Shown: piece after piece, positions 21,150 through 34,450 of the stretch
How positions within the stretch are numbered: the stretch's first letter is position 1
Layout: each line of letters starts with the position of its first letter
Origin: Telmatactis stephensoni
Taxonomy: Eukaryota > Cnidaria > Anthozoa > Actiniaria > Isophelliidae
DNA: 64,000 bases
Assembly: GCA_029948255.1 (NCBI GenBank)
Contig: JALIZF010001479.1
Coordinates: forward strand, 62,001-126,000
Reading direction: 5' to 3'
Translations under genes and position numbers: made by a program
The notes under the pieces: generated by a model
Seen by the model: the letters and a program-made list of their open reading frames with translations, nothing else
What the model was told of the DNA's origin: nothing
Databases searched by the model: none

Positions 21150-21690
21150 TATAAGAAATATTTCTCACTTATCACATTCGACGAGTGAAACTGAAGGTTT
21201 ACTTTTACGGCCCAATTAACTGACAAATACAAAAAACTGTTTACTCCTCCAGGGCTGGGAAGGTTTTTATTTCACTTCAGCATCTTATATCACGAACACG
21301 AACTTATGATATCCATCAAATCAACCCGAACCTGAAACCTATGATTCGTAAATGTTGGTCCAACGTTTTCGCTCCACGCAACGTGAACAAAGGAAAAATT
21401 GAGCTAGTTGGTGGGTTGTTGGGTGTTTAGTTAGTTGGGTGGTAGGTATGTAGGTATAGGTTCAGAGTGTATCTATATTTTGTCGTGGTGTTTGTCCCGC
21501 ATAGTTGATCAAATAGCATTAATTTAAAAACGTAGATAGGACTCTTATGAAAGTCGCCTAGTTCTGGCTGAATGAATCACCCTGTTTGAAGAAAGAAACT
21601 TTAACCTTAGCCTAAGGCTTACCTTAATTACTAGCAACTGATGAGATAGCAAAAAAATAGAACAAAAGTAGAAAAAGGGAGGAAAAAAAG

Positions 21691-21766
<76 letters not shown>

Positions 21767-23460
21767 AAAAAAAAAAAGACAAAGCATAAAACTACGCGGC
21801 CGCGAACAGACGTAATCATTTTGTGCAGTAGTTAAAGATAGAGTTCTAGATAAAGAAGCCTGCGATCTAACCTTGGCGTCTCAGAGCCACTCAACAAGAT
21901 CTCATTTAAAACTATAGCGTAGTGGGAGGCGGGAAAGAAAATTACACCTAACGAGGCCATAGATCAGTACGTTCTGATTGCCACTTAACAGTTTTGAAGA
22001 TAAGTTGAGCCGAAACCGTGGCAAATAAGAAGATAATCAGAAACTACGTATACGTAAAATCATAATAAGCTTTTTTTCACAAATAATATACAGTGAACCT
22101 AAAAAGGACAACTAAAATGATAAAAGTGATGTGATTAATCCAGCGATCACGATATCTCCGGCTATAGTACACTCAGTTAATTGCCTGAGCGGATTTTCCT
22201 CGGTCAGCCTTAAGAGCAAAAAAAAATAAGTCAGTATAAGTAAAAAAAATTCTTAATGTACAAGCAAGGCTTATTTGTGGTTATCTCAAGGGGAATTCGA
22301 AAACTAGTTTCCGAGTTACCTACACGTACTGCGGTCGAAATAAAAAAAACCGTGACGTTTAATTCCTATGATTTTAAAGATTACTCACACCACTGTTTTT
22401 CAAGTCTGTTTTCTTTAAAATAACACAAACAGCTGAGGTAATTAGCTGTTAAATATGAATTTAAATGTCCGAATATGAATAGAAGGATCTAAGACGGTGA
22501 AATCAATGGCTGAGTAAAACTGACGTTTGAATTTGATCAGCTTCGCTACGTTTTTTTTTTTACCTCCTTAATCCAATCGCAAACACATATGCTCAAGTTA
22601 TATAACGAAGGAGTAATAAGAAAGCAATCGATCACTTTTTTAAAAATATTTCCATGTTTATGACAAATATTTTAGAAATCCTGCCTCGGGATCTTTCATA
22701 ACATTGGCAAAAAACAAACACAAAACAAAATAAAATACCCCTGAGAATTAGGTCCATGACGTCTATTGCTTGGCTTCATCTGACGTCATTCCTAATCTTG
22801 CTGGAATTTTTATCAGCTGAAAGCAAGTTATAGAAAATTCGCTGGTTGAGAGCACATAGTGGTCAAACATTGGCCACGACTTTTGAGGCAGATAATGAGA
22901 TTCGTCAGTTGTTTGAAACCCAGTAATTGGTCGACTTTCTTCCGATCCAGCCGGTCTTTCGAAAAAGAATAATATTTATATCTTGAGGAAGCATCACTTA
23001 ATATGTTCTGTTGCGTGGTTAATTAAAAACGCAGTTCTAATGAATGGAAGAGAATCGATCGAGAGCTTTCCATACAAATTGCTTGATACTTCTTCCGCTT
23101 GAAAAAGTATGACGATGTTATCGCATAAGCCCATTAATATTTCTAAGTGTTGTTATACGAATGTGTCCTGCCATTTTTCAAGTTGTTAAGTTTTTTTCCC
23201 CCAAAAACCATCAATTAGTTTTTTATACCACGTTTGACGGTTTATTCTTTGTGATTCAATCCAAATTTTTCACCCAGGAAATGTTAAGCCTAACCAAACT
23301 CATTTTCGATAGTTTTAAAAGTCAATAAACGCATTTATAAATCATCACCTATCCAGAGTAATGGAATACAATATTAGCTATTGATGGAATAATTGGGCTA
23401 ACGAAGAGACAAAATTATGCTCTTTAGTCCAGTGACTAGAAATGCTAGACAAGAAAACAG
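21150..23460. other. Non-coding stretch with a long poly-A
   Basis: Apart from the poly-A tract at 21688-21777 there is no supported gene or element. Frames made of phenylalanine on the minus strand are poly-A artefacts. Confidence 0.5.
21688..21777 (+). repeat. Poly-A tract
   Basis: About 88 bases of A interrupted by few other bases. It is longer than typical retroelement tails, and no element body was recognised next to it. Confidence 0.9.
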
Positions 23461-23727
23461 ATCAGCATGTCCGCATTAAATTACCCCCCATGAGCCAAGC
23501 GAGTTTCCGTATCCATCTTGTCAAAACGGTTTTTACTTCAAATTTGAGCCCATTTTTTGTCTACTTAGCAAGATTATCAGAGGGACTAGAACATCAGCAT
23601 GTTCCTAATTTGCCTCCCAAAGCCTAGTGAGCTAGTTTCCGTATTTATCTTGTCGAAACTGTTTTCATTTTAAATTTGAATCCTTTCGATTTCTTTTCTT
23701 CTCAGCAAGATTAACTAGTCGATTCAT
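23461..23727 (+). repeat. Diverged tandem duplication, 132-bp unit
   Basis: Two copies start with atcagcatgt at 23461 and 23593. Both run through gtttccgtat, atcttgtc, ttttcatttt-like and cagcaagatta stretches. The copies have drifted noticeably. No function is evident. Confidence 0.7.
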
Positions 23728-26145
23728 TTCAACCGTTCGGCCCTTGGAGCTGTAAGCATGTTTCTTCAACCACACACGACTCAAACGAAGCTGTAGGTTA
23801 AGAACTGTTCAGTTTAAGCGGATGTTTTTCCCCATTTAGTTATAAGAATTAGTTTCTCCACTCTGTGCAGGAACTACCATTGCAAAGACCCAACTGGGCC
23901 GTTATCTGATAGATTATTTTTGTAATTTCTAGTTAGAAAGATCAAGTTGGATTTTGACGATATTTTTATCTTTTTCCTTTGTCTGTTTTCTTTCCTATTT
24001 CGGGTTTATCTTCTTTGTACGCGGGGATAATCACATAAATGACATAAGTATGGTTTTCTTTAGTGAACATTTTCAGTAATTACACAACACTTTACATGTT
24101 TGTGATCTCTACTGTTTGTGGAGATACAACAATTTGATTTTCCCTTCATTTAATGACCACCGTTGAGGTAAAGTTATGCAGATTTACATCTGCTGTTGAC
24201 GAGATGATATGTATAGCATTCTCTCTCTTATTGTCAGTATTATCCTGATCCTTTTCACATCTAATAAATAATTATTCTATTTTTGTCGACCTTTTTATCC
24301 GGCTTTTCCTCTTCATGTTTGTTGCTTCTTCTATTCAAATATATTCTTCATGAGTTTACCTAATTACTAGGTTTTCTATTACTGATTCATCTTCTGTCGT
24401 CTTTATCACTTGCTAAAATGGAGCCCTCCTCATTGCTATTTTCCTCTGTTTTTTTCCGAACAAGGTTTCAGTCTTTTCTTTAAACGCTACGCTTTTTCTA
24501 TTTATTGTCTCTTTGTCAGTTATTGATTAGCATTTAAATTTATTTTCATTTATCGACACATAGATAAAATCCTTGTGTTTTTATTGATTTGAAGTCTATC
24601 AAAGGATGTGTATCATATTTAGACTATTGTATATCGTGCTCAAACAGATATGCATACTGGAATATATTCTTTCCGCACGTCGTTTATTTACTTTTTCCAG
24701 CCCAATAATTTGATTCCTCAGAAGGACACTTCGTTTAGAAATAATTCCAAATTAAAAAAAGAGTACTGAAAAGGAATAACGTCACGCATGAGAGCACGGA
24801 ACAGCCGTTTTATTTTACGACCTTACAGATTGAACTGTTGTTTTTGTGTGTGTGATTACAAAGTGCCATCAGATAATTGATATGTACCTCCTTAAAGAAA
24901 CATATGTTTACAGCTTTTTTGTTACTCAAACGTGCTTTTAAAACCAAATCAACCACTGCTCCTTTAAGGTTTCGATTCAGCACGACATTAAACTTCAACA
25001 GCCTTTTTTTCTTTATGTTTGTTTTGTTTTTGTTTTTGTTTCGTTTTTGCTTCGTTTTTGTTTTTGTTTTTGCTTTTATTTGAATTACGTTTTAGACAAG
25101 TTGCATGCAAGTGCTCTTTGATCCAAAAGAAGCAAAACAACACAACAGTATAACAACAACCTATGTCTCTCCTTTCTTTGAAAACCAACACGGCACTTTG
25201 GCAAAGGTTTTTAAAATGTCTGACAGCCTAAACTTGAGCGCATGGATTTTAGTGACTAAATAGAATACTGAAATCTCCCTTATGGGATGTAAAGTATAGT
25301 TTTTCACTGACATTTTCGATTGTGGTTCTTACCTGAAAACAAAAAAAAAAACAAAAAAAAAGTAAAAAACAAAACAAAACAAAACAAAAACAAAAAACAA
25401 ACAAATATAAATAAAGACGTCAAAATAATAAAAAATGCCATGTCAAGAGTATTTAATTTTTGTGAATTATTCACCAATGATACTTGTCAACCACAATGAG
25501 TGAGTATATACACACACTATTTTAAGGAAATGTCAAGGCAGACTCATTAGATGAGATGGGATTCTGTGTGCTCCCACAAATTATATTTAACGAGGCTGTA
25601 TCCTATACTTGGAGCACAAATTGCTCTTTATTTATACTCAAGTGTGGGCTATTCAAAACTTTCGGTTCCATTTGGATCCATTTGCAGAATAATACAAGAC
25701 AATACATTATTAATTCTATGATGTCAAAGCTGCAGTCGGCTATAGCCACCCGGTGGCAGAACCGATCATTCGCCTTCGTTGAACTAGTATATTTACAAAT
25801 TCGATGGACTTTTCAAAAAGAATATTATATGAGCCGCTGAAGCTTATGATGAGTTTTAAAATTGTTTCCGCCAAAATGTACCTATATGACCCTCCTTGAA
25901 CGGTGTTTTCAAAGGGATAATTTTTAACAATTTAGAGTCAGCATAAAGACTCGTATTGTTTAAACGCAAAAAAAAGAGAAGAATATACACATATGTACAA
26001 TCGTTGAGAAAGTTTGATTTTACAATGAGTTACCAGGTTGGAAAAATGTTCTCCTAAGAGAAAATAGTTAGCGCAGATTTGTTGGTTTCAGTTATTAAAA
26101 TCCCTGTAGCTATAGTGTTTCTTCAGGCTATGTGACAGGTTACTC
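23728..26145. other. No gene recognised
   Basis: AT-rich sequence with T-rich stretches near 25010-25080 and an AAAAC-type run at 25340-25400. No conserved frame is visible. It lies downstream of the receptor gene on the minus strand and may include its 3' untranslated region. Confidence 0.5.
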
Positions 26146-27324
26146 TTAGGGAAGAGGTGTCTGTGCTGACTTCGCAGACTTTAAATCAAAAGTTTCCCTA
26201 GTATCCTGATGGTTTAGAGAATACATCCTTCGCTGCATCCTCTTAAGCGACATCCTTTCTCCAACAGCGCGAATTGCTGATCCAGCTACAATAGAAATCC
26301 TGTTGGATCTGTTTTTTAGAAAGGCACGAAATCCTGCACGAAATCCGGGACTTACGAAAGAGTAAATGAGAGGATTGATTGAGCTGTTGAGAACGAAGCA
26401 GGTGGATATGAAGTAGATCAGATGAGGGTACGGTTCGGTGTTTACTATCTCAGGATGGTACACCACAAACGTTTTAAATGCATTAATTGGCAACGTCAAC
26501 ACAGCGAAGGCAACTACCACTGGAGTTAGGACCTTCTTTACTCGACGGTTCTGCTGTAATCTTTTCCGTTGCATCAGCGATAATCGGTTCTTTGGTCGAG
26601 CAGGTTGGTTTGACAGATTTGATTCTGAGGCATGCATGCTTCTTAGAAAGACGTTACTGTGGTGGAGTTTTCTTGAAATGGCAATGTAGGACCAGAGGAT
26701 AATGAGCATTGGTAGGCAATACCAAGTTATCAAGAGAAATATGATGTAAGCCTCAAAGAACTCCAGGGAAGGCAATGCAAGGTCGCATGAGATCCTGTCG
26801 TGGTACTTATTGTGCTTCATAAAAGGAATGAGAGGAATTGAGAAAACGAGACAACAGCACAACCATAAACAGATTATCAAACGTCTTACGATCTTGATGA
26901 CTCTGTGTCTTTCCTTTTTGATAGGGCAGATGAGATGACGATACCTTTCCACGGCAATGACAACAATGGTCCATACGGAGACTCCATAGAATGTCTCACT
27001 TAGTGGATAGAGGTAGAGGCAACAAAATTCTCCAAGAGGCCATTGAAATGGTATCCTTTCCTTGACTACAGCAAGTGGAAATATCACAGTCAAGACTCCA
27101 AGATCCGCTACTGCAAGATTTCTGATCAGAAGTTCCGTCGCTGACTTTGCTTTCTTATTTTGCGTAACTACGACACAAACAGCGAAATTTCCAGTCACTC
27201 CAAGAATAGCTATGACTGTTTGAAAAACCAGCTTAAAGGTCTCCAGCTCTAAGGACTTATTAAATGTTGGAAGCGAATCGCTTGAGTTTGTTGTTTGATT
27301 CGTTTGATTCTGTAGCGCCGCCAT
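26146..27324 (-). CDS. Class A (rhodopsin-type) G protein-coupled receptor, orphan
   Basis: A single uninterrupted frame of 392 residues encodes a plasma-membrane seven-helix receptor that should signal through heterotrimeric G proteins. The N-terminus has several N-glycosylation sites (NQT, NSS). Helix 1 has GN at 45-46, helix 2 LAVAD with Asp74, and helix 3 starts at the disulphide Cys about 101-102 and ends with ERYRH (126-130), an E-R-Y version of D-R-Y. The partner Cys is 180. Helix 5 is at about 191-216, then a basic third loop (QQNRRVKKVL). Helix 6 has FAVLTLP in place of F-x-x-C-W-x-P. Helix 7 ends NPLIY (317-321). Length is normal. The start is supported by a shared start with the paralogue at 57621-58751, a good gaagaccATGG context and a TATA box 47 bases upstream. 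The gene is intronless. The ligand is unknown; a peptide ligand is a guess. Confidence 0.93.
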   Translation of the reverse strand: MAALQNQTNQTTNSSDSLPTFNKSLELETFKLVFQTVIAILGVTGNFAVCVVVTQNKKAKSATELLIRNLAVADLGVLTVIFPLAVVKERIPFQWPLGEFCCLYLYPLSETFYGVSVWTIVVIAVERYRHLICPIKKERHRVIKIVRRLIICLWLCCCLVFSIPLIPFMKHNKYHDRISCDLALPSLEFFEAYIIFLLITWYCLPMLIILWSYIAISRKLHHSNVFLRSMHASESNLSNQPARPKNRLSLMQRKRLQQNRRVKKVLTPVVVAFAVLTLPINAFKTFVVYHPEIVNTEPYPHLIYFISTCFVLNSSINPLIYSFVSPGFRAGFRAFLKNRSNRISIVAGSAIRAVGERMSLKRMQRRMYSLNHQDTRETFDLKSAKSAQTPLP

Positions 27325-27370
27325 GGTCTTCGCCGTGCTCGCAACTGTAGGTCACAATTGTGTGATATGA

Positions 27371-27378
27371 TATTTATA
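27371..27378 (-). promoter_or_regulatory. TATA box of the receptor gene
   Basis: On the minus strand the sequence reads gacggggtataaatatcat, a good TATA element 47 bases before the start codon. The paralogous receptor has gacggtatataaata at the equivalent place, so the core promoter is probably conserved. A short 5' untranslated leader without intron is implied. Confidence 0.7.
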
Positions 27379-30300
27379 CCCCGTCGTTTCGTGATTATCG
27401 ATCGCCATGTTAATTGATTTGAGTTGGCAGATGATTAACGTATTATAATAACAGATGAATGCTGACTTTACATTATAAAAACACCTGTGTGGTGCACTTG
27501 AACTTTAACTAAAGTCAATGTAAGCGTTCACAATCTAGTTATTATTTTTAAATACGGTAGTCAAAGAGACTTCTAAATCATTTCATTTTGGTGGCGCCAA
27601 AATAAAAAAAAACCTATAGAAAATGTTTTCTTGGATTATCAGTTTTCATTTTCATACCCCTAAATTCTTTGTTCTTTCAAAGTCATCAGTCACAAAGTTG
27701 CTCGAATCTTACTATAAAGTGGGGGCTCAGAACAATTAACGACTGTATTAAGAAAATGTTCTTTGTCACGAATTTGCCATCTTAAATTCGGCACATGATT
27801 AAGTGAACTTTCGAACATCTTATCTGCTTTCTCGTACGTACGCAAACAGTCTCCCCACTCAATCCAATTCAGTTATCAAATTTTCCATTTTTCGTCGCCG
27901 TCACTGTTAATTCCAAATACTGATTCCCTTCGTTCGTTCTCTTTCTTTGTTTGGAATATTTCATCAATATATAAAATTACATCTAATTGTATACGTTGTT
28001 TTGCAATCAACATTCATTTGGTTTTAGTGAAGCCTTCTTGGTCCCACTTACATTGCAAAAATTAAAGAATGGAAGTGATTTTTGATCCTTGCGACTGGTG
28101 AGAAGGATTGAGCGAGTGTCGCCGAAACGTCGAGAAAAATAAACTTTGTTGTCGTGAACTTTATTGTAAGAGTGCCTAAAAACGAAATGTTTAGTTTGCG
28201 ACTGTTTAGTCGAGGAAATTCTCGAAAAATATCGCACTCTTTGCCAAAAAAATTCGTGCTTACTGACTCGTGCGAGACTGAGAAATGCCTTTGGGCCTTT
28301 TCTGGACTTCCCGTCTACGTTCTAGTTCGAGGTCACTGTCTAATTGGGTTACAGTCCTTAGAAAAATCAAGAACTGATAGATCATTGGAAGTCAACAGTG
28401 TTATGAAAGAGCCACGCTTTACCTTAGGTCGACATCTCTTTAGCCTACACTATTAGTTTATGCAAGTTGAAATTGAGCCGTAGCATTAAAGGACTTTTGA
28501 TTTCAGTTTGTACTTTTCAAAAAAGGAGCTAAGTACAACAAGGCCCTTAGGCAGCTAAATATAAAGATAGATTAGCAAAGGTTTCAGCTTTTAGTGAGGA
28601 CTGAGTAATATAAATTGAAGCCAAATTTTTCTATTGCTATGCTTACCGCCATCAAGTCTGCTCTGACTTTCAAAGAAGATATATCATCAGGAAAAACTAA
28701 CCCTATTTTCCGGACAATTTAAGTCCTAAATTCTAATGTTACTTTGATAAATGACTTCTCATGTATGAATTCTTAGTGTCCTGTCTAGTTTTGAAATATT
28801 GCTTGTGTTCTTGTTTTATTTTGCCTCCAGTTAAAATCATTGTTTGTGACTTATAAAAGCCAAGGTAAAAGCTTTTTTGTCAAGGGGAAAAATGTGTACC
28901 CATTTCTAAAAGTCGGTGCCATCTATAAACAAGTGAAAACTGATCATGGCGATTCGGTGTTGTATGAGTCTCTTCATTGCCATGGTTTTCATCATCTCAT
29001 TAGCAAAACTGTCAAGCAGACGGTCGACGCCAGCATAGTTGAGTGGGACTAAAGAGGCCAAATATTTGTTATTAGTCTGAAAGAAATTAACATCTACAAG
29101 TGACTGTCTTAAATTCGAAGTTCTGTTTATCAACCAAGCTGATCAAGAATCAAATTATGTTGATGTAATCATCATGATCGTTATAATCCATCATCACTTC
29201 TTTGTTCATCTTTGTTTCGCAAACTTTGATCACTTCAGTGGATGATCATGATTTTGAATCAAACCGCCTATATCTGCATGAAAAGGAGATGGAACGATCG
29301 AATGAAAGAGAGAAGAAAGGAACGAGCGAAGGAAGGGATCGAGGGAATGAACGGAACGAAAAAAAACCCCGAAAAACTGAAACGAACAGGCAAAACAAAT
29401 TACCCCATGTTCAAAATGCCTCACGGCTACGGCCTGTAATTCTCGTACGCTGGCACGCCATGCCTAGAAAAAACTCTATTCGACTTAACAAGAAGCAAAG
29501 AAAGAAAGAAAGGAAAGAAGGAAAGAAAGAAAGAAAGAATTCAACACCTGCAAAATAGGAATTACTCACATATGCTTATATATGCTCGTCTCCCCGATTA
29601 GTAGGGCACCAGTGCCTGGCTAGAAGATTGAGACGTTAATAAAGTTATTATTATGTAATGACCCTTCGTGTTCATTTGAAACTGATGTCTTGTCGTTTTT
29701 CGAATAACACTCACATCTTTTTTTACTAAAAAAATCACATGAAAAATCCTCCGCAAAAACCACATTTGAAATATCATCTTTCTTACGTAATATCTACCAT
29801 TTGCTTCAGTATTGTATGTCACATTGTTTACGGTATATATTTAGAAAATAATTCTGTAATTCTCTTAGAAAATGAACGCAGACCGGATATTAAGAAAAAG
29901 TTAATTATACTCAACGAAATTATTTTTCACTCCCAGCCGGCGTCAATGCTGATAAATTTTGTTCACGCATACCAGTTTTGTAGGATGAAGTGTTATAGTT
30001 TGATTATTAAGGAAAGTCAAGAAGAGCCCATCTGCATTAGTCTAGCTTACATTCAGATTCTTAATTTTAAGATTGCAATCATTTTCTCTTTTAGACAAAA
30101 ATGGACGTATCTCCTTTTTCTATTAACTTTCTCGTTTTTATTGGCGCTATATGTCCATTTGATCCTTTAAGTTTTTAACAGATGACTTTACTCATGACGT
30201 TTCTCTAATCTTGGTATCTTATCAAGCCTTTTTGGTTTTATACTAACACGATTAAATTGCTTTTTTAATTTATTATTTAAAGTATTGGTATATCTTTCTA

Positions 30301-30649
30301 ATTTATCTACCAAGTCAGGATTTTTTATGAATTGAATGCATCACCAACTGTCTTCCATTAGAAAAAAAGACGCCGAGTACGACTGATAGCACAATTCAAC
30401 TTAATCAAGCTGCAGTGATATCCTAAAAGAATCATTTCATTGCAACTAGTAGTCCATCAAATTTGTCATCGATATAAAGGTAAAATTAGAAGTTTCAACG
30501 ATGTTGGTTATAGAGTGAAAGAAAGGCGAATGATTGAAGTTTATTGAAAAGATATTTCATTACAAAACATTCAAACGTCAAATAGATAGACAGGGCAGTA
30601 AAGTTATCGGGTACTTCGAGAAAAGGACTTTGAATTCAGACAATTTTCA
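27379..30649. other. Non-coding stretch upstream of the receptor
   Basis: Contains a cgaaacgtc motif with a small hairpin at about 28105-28136 (a possible degenerate hammerhead remnant), a purine-rich gaaag run at 29300-29540, and a ttaataaagttattattat tail-like phrase at 29636-29655. A 143-codon AT-rich frame at 29739-30170 has no recognisable domain. No gene is supported. Confidence 0.5.
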
Positions 30650-31035
30650 TAGTCTATATCGCTAGTCCGCCATCTTGAATTGACCGCGTTGCATTTTGGG
30701 ACTGTTAATTTACATTTAGTAAATTAAAAACTCAGTTAACGAACAAATAAATTAGAACAATTCATGGCGGTCTGATGTAAGAGCTTCCATGGTTTATTGT
30801 TCGTTTGCTTCGTGTTATTCACCATTTTCCATACATCGGTTCAGTGGTCATACACAAAGCATTGAAGCGAGGGTACACACAAAGGATTATTCCAATTTGT
30901 ACCCTGAAGCCTCGCTTGGATGCTTTGTGTGTGACTACTGAACCGATGTATGGAAATTGTGTATTCAACTGAGTCCCAAAATGCATTTCAGTTTATTCAA
31001 TATGGCGGACTAGTGTCGACATAGAGTCTATAATG
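30650..31035. mobile_element. MITE with tagtccgccat ends
   Basis: About 385 bp with inverted ends: ctagtccgccatcttgaatt near 30662, mirrored by a mattcaatatggcggactag-type end near 30995-31014. Both sides have a cattttgggact block and a long inner pair (ttccatacatcggttcagtg and complement). Arms are more than 85 bp in several blocks. No frame. Confidence 0.75.
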
Positions 31036-32263
31036 CTAATTAGCATCAGAAATATGAAAAAAATAATACTTCAGTAATTTATTTGTAATCGTCAGTTAAT
31101 AAGCTCATCCAAATCCCCTAGATAAGGATTTGGATTAACTTATTAACTTATTAACCGACGCGTACCACTTACGTAACGGGTCACGCGGTAGCTAGGATGC
31201 AGTAGTTCGTTATGTACGATTGAACCGTTGGTCACGGCAGATTTTGTAGTGTTTTATACACAACTAATCGATGAAAAACAAAACAGATAAGTGCAAGACA
31301 ATTTATTGACTTATAATATCGAAGTCTGACGGCTCAGAAAACCACCAATATTTGCCTTAGTGCCCTTGTGTAGACCAAATCTCTGCGATCTTAAAATCAC
31401 CCGGCCACGTATGAAAGAGTGCACACAGTACAAAATTTTCGTTTTCCTTTTGTTTTGATTGCTTTTTTTCGTTTGTTTTGTAAATCCGCACAAATGCAAC
31501 GAACTAATTAAAGATTACAGTTGGCTTTATACTCTGTGATATAGACATTTTGTACCTAAAACTACTTTCTTGTCTTCTTTAGAGCAGTTTCAGTTACAAT
31601 GGGCTGTTATAGTTGCCCTCAAACATAAGATCAATCACAGATCCTCACAAATTTAAAGCAGCATGCAAACATTTCAAGCGTGTGTGAGGCATATTTCTTA
31701 TTTAAGTATTCAATATCTAATAAGTATTAAATATAAGTAATAAGTACTAATAAGTATGAAATAGCTGCACTAATTGTATTTATATGTATTCTGTATATTG
31801 GTCTTTTATTGTAGTTCATATGCACAATAAAACCTATAATTAATATTTACAAAATACAACAATAAAAACTATAAAATATATAAAGGATATTACACAGTGG
31901 CACGAAGATATGAAGTTTAAAAAAATATTTCACGAGTGAGCGCAGATTTTTCACACACACACAAAAATATATAAAAATAACTGATTCAAAGGATTTTTTC
32001 CTGTAAAAATGAATTATATTTATTCGCGAAAATGTTTTGTTTTCTTTACATGTACCCGAACACTTGTAATTTTAAAGCTTTTACCTATAACCAATTGATT
32101 TTTTAACATTAATTTTTTATTTCCATATAGTACTTTATAACTATATATATTAATACATATTTCAAAAACGCCCGCGTTATATGGCTATCTCTTTATTATT
32201 CTTCAACAGAAAACAGCTAAGGTTATTTACTTTTGCATCTAAGCTTATTTTACTTTTACGTTT
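31036..32263. other. No gene recognised
   Basis: A hairpin of ccaaatcc/ggatttgg type lies at 31092-31157. The rest is AT-rich with irregular aataagta phrases near 31700-31760. Confidence 0.5.
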
Positions 32264-32345
32264 GGCGGTCTCTTTGATTACGTTTGATAGAAGCAGCAAG
32301 GGCCGATTTCATTATTTGTTCAAACTATTAGTGAAATAAACCACA
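32264..32345 (+). repeat. Direct repeat pair, copy 1
   Basis: About 80 bp starting ggcggtctctttgattacgt, including agcagcaaggg and atttgttcaaact. It recurs at 33040-33118. Confidence 0.65.
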
Positions 32346-32660
32346 TGAAACTCGTATATTTTTCTCTTTCTCTTTGTTATTGACTATTTGTATTTCTCGT
32401 TTTCAAGTTATTTTAATTTCTGTTTGAATTTGATCGGGGTATTTTGCAGTTGTTACTACAATGGAGGTCTAAAAAAATAAATAAAACATCAAAGAATGTT
32501 TAATATCGTCATACAGACGCCGCTTGGATCACAATTTGTCTGGTTCGTTTACAATTTTCCATTCGTGAATTTTGCTTTCTATCCATTTTCATGAAAACTC
32601 CTGACATTTGAAACTAGCAGATTTTGTTCACTCAATTCACTATTGTGGGGCATAAGGAGC

Positions 32661-32870
32661 AAGGATGGCACAGTTGGTTAGTGCACGGCCTTCGATGACC
32701 TCGCATCCTTGTTTCGACTTCATTCCATTCTGTGTAGCTTTAATTAGCTTCAAATATCCTTAAAACGGAGCACTGATGGAGAGAGGGGAATAAAATGAGC
32801 GCAACGGCCGTCGGCCTCAAGTCTATCAGTTTGTAACTGTTACGAATTACCTACGTTAAACAAGGTTGCT
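32661..32870 (+). mobile_element. tRNA-headed SINE
   Basis: A polymerase III A box-like tggcacagttgg (32666-32677), followed by ttagtgcacggcc, and a B box-like gtttcgactt (32711-32720) give a degenerate tRNA head. An unrelated body continues to about 32870. The head differs from the SINEs at 8371 and 45226. Ends are approximate. Confidence 0.6.
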
Positions 32871-33039
32871 TTACCGTTTTATTGTAATGAGATCTTTCAC
32901 AATTCTAAGGCAAACCATATCATTAGCCGCTGTGTCGGGATCTTTTCATATATTTTATATTTGCAATATATTTCGACGCACATAATTAGTGCCGGCTGTT
33001 TAATTATAATGAGCCAACATGGTGGCTGAGCGCGTTTGA

Positions 33040-33118
33040 CGGTCTCTTTAATTTATTACGTTTGTCATAAGCAGCAAGGGTTTGGTTATTTGTTCAAACT
33101 AACAGCGAGATATTTTGA
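33040..33118 (+). repeat. Direct repeat pair, copy 2
   Basis: Matches 32264-32345 (gacggtctctttaatttatt, agcagcaaggg, atttgttcaaact). The SINE lies between the copies. Confidence 0.65.
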
Positions 33119-34335
33119 CCTGAGATACTCAGTTTTCAGTAATTTAAAGCCGGAAAGGTTTGTCAGTTAGTCAGGCAATTTGTTGATCAATGATCCACAA
33201 GTAGTTTTCCAATCCATTGCTTCGAAAGTCTTTGTTTTTCTTACATTGTTCGCCTTGTATACATCTATTTCAGAAACTTCCGTTAGACGAGAGTTGTAAA
33301 GACCCCACCGCTAGTCCGAAAAGAATTATGGGAAGCTGCAAAATTTCACAAACTTTTCGCTTTTGATCTTGATTTTTTATACTAACAAAATCGATTTCTT
33401 TGGTGGATAAGGACGATGCCGACAAGTTCGATGTAAATTGTTGTTGATATATATATATATATATTTTTGGTTTTATAGTTTTTACTGTCTGCCCACACTC
33501 CCGCCTTTTGGGGAAGTCGTGTATGTTCGAAGCCTTTTAATTACCCGACAAGGGTTTTTTACGTGCAAACCAATACGTGAGTGATAAAATTCTAAAAGAA
33601 AAACTATCATGATAACATCAATCAATATTCAATTTATATTGAACAAGCTTTTGATGCCCATCAAGATCGAGCCGGGCTGTCTTGTGCAATCTTATCCAAA
33701 GATTATCAACTTTGTCACTTAAAAGAATTGTAATGGAGTTCCTGCTACAGATCGCTCAATTTGTATCGTTCGCTTGTGTACATTCAGAAAATCTTTAATT
33801 CGTCTCTTTATCAATTGTTTTATCAAATAATCCCGAGACATATACCTTTGGAAAGGACACTTCCTTATACACTTATTTCAAAAACGTTGTCACGGTTCAA
33901 AGCAACAAGCGTCAAGGCAAGCCCGAAATGAAAGCTGGTTTTGAATTGTGCTGCTAATAATCGATAATTTAGTCAAATCAGACTTGTTATCAAAAGAATT
34001 GTGTGCGGTATACGAACAAGGACTTGAAAATACTCACATTTTGTAATTAGTTCAATAGAAACGCGGAGTCATACATGTCATATTTGAAACATTACAAACA
34101 AAACCAATATTCATTTCGGTCTTGGCTTATCGCTTTTGTTGCTCTGAACCGCGACAACGTTTTTTGAAATAAGTGTATAAGTTGTTGTAAGTGCTTTCGA
34201 GGCGCTGCTACTCCGATTGTTTCTCGTTCCTTTTCATTTTTTTGTAGCCTGTGTGGCTGTCGGTCAGCGGTCGCGAGAGGAAAACCGCTTAAACCATATA
34301 CTGTCAACTATTGCTGGTTTATTATTATAGAATAG

Positions 34336-34450
34336 TTTTCGTCGACTGCGAAAATCATACGGTCACAGCACGGCAAGGTAATTACAGCAGGAATTTCGAA
34401 CGGCACTGGCACGGTCATGGTACGGTGCGGTAAGTTTCTTGTCCATCGGC
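34336..34450. mobile_element. Remnant related to the 1794-1947 MITE
   Basis: On the minus strand it shares gaaacttaccgcaccgtacc and gaccgtgccagt with the element at 1794-1947. The outer ends are less clear. Confidence 0.45.

Noticed and set aside
21545..21819. Poly-phenylalanine frames
   Set aside because: Poly-A tract read on the minus strand.
26438..26702. Plus-strand frames opposite the first receptor
   Set aside because: Shadows of the receptor gene; no independent motif.
28840..29052. 70-codon frame with a globular-looking composition
   Set aside because: No motif, no splice or promoter context that I could support, and a similar-sized frame overlaps on the other strand.
29739..30170. 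143-codon AT-rich frame
   Set aside because: No domain, biased composition, no homologous feature; length is possible by chance in AT-rich DNA.
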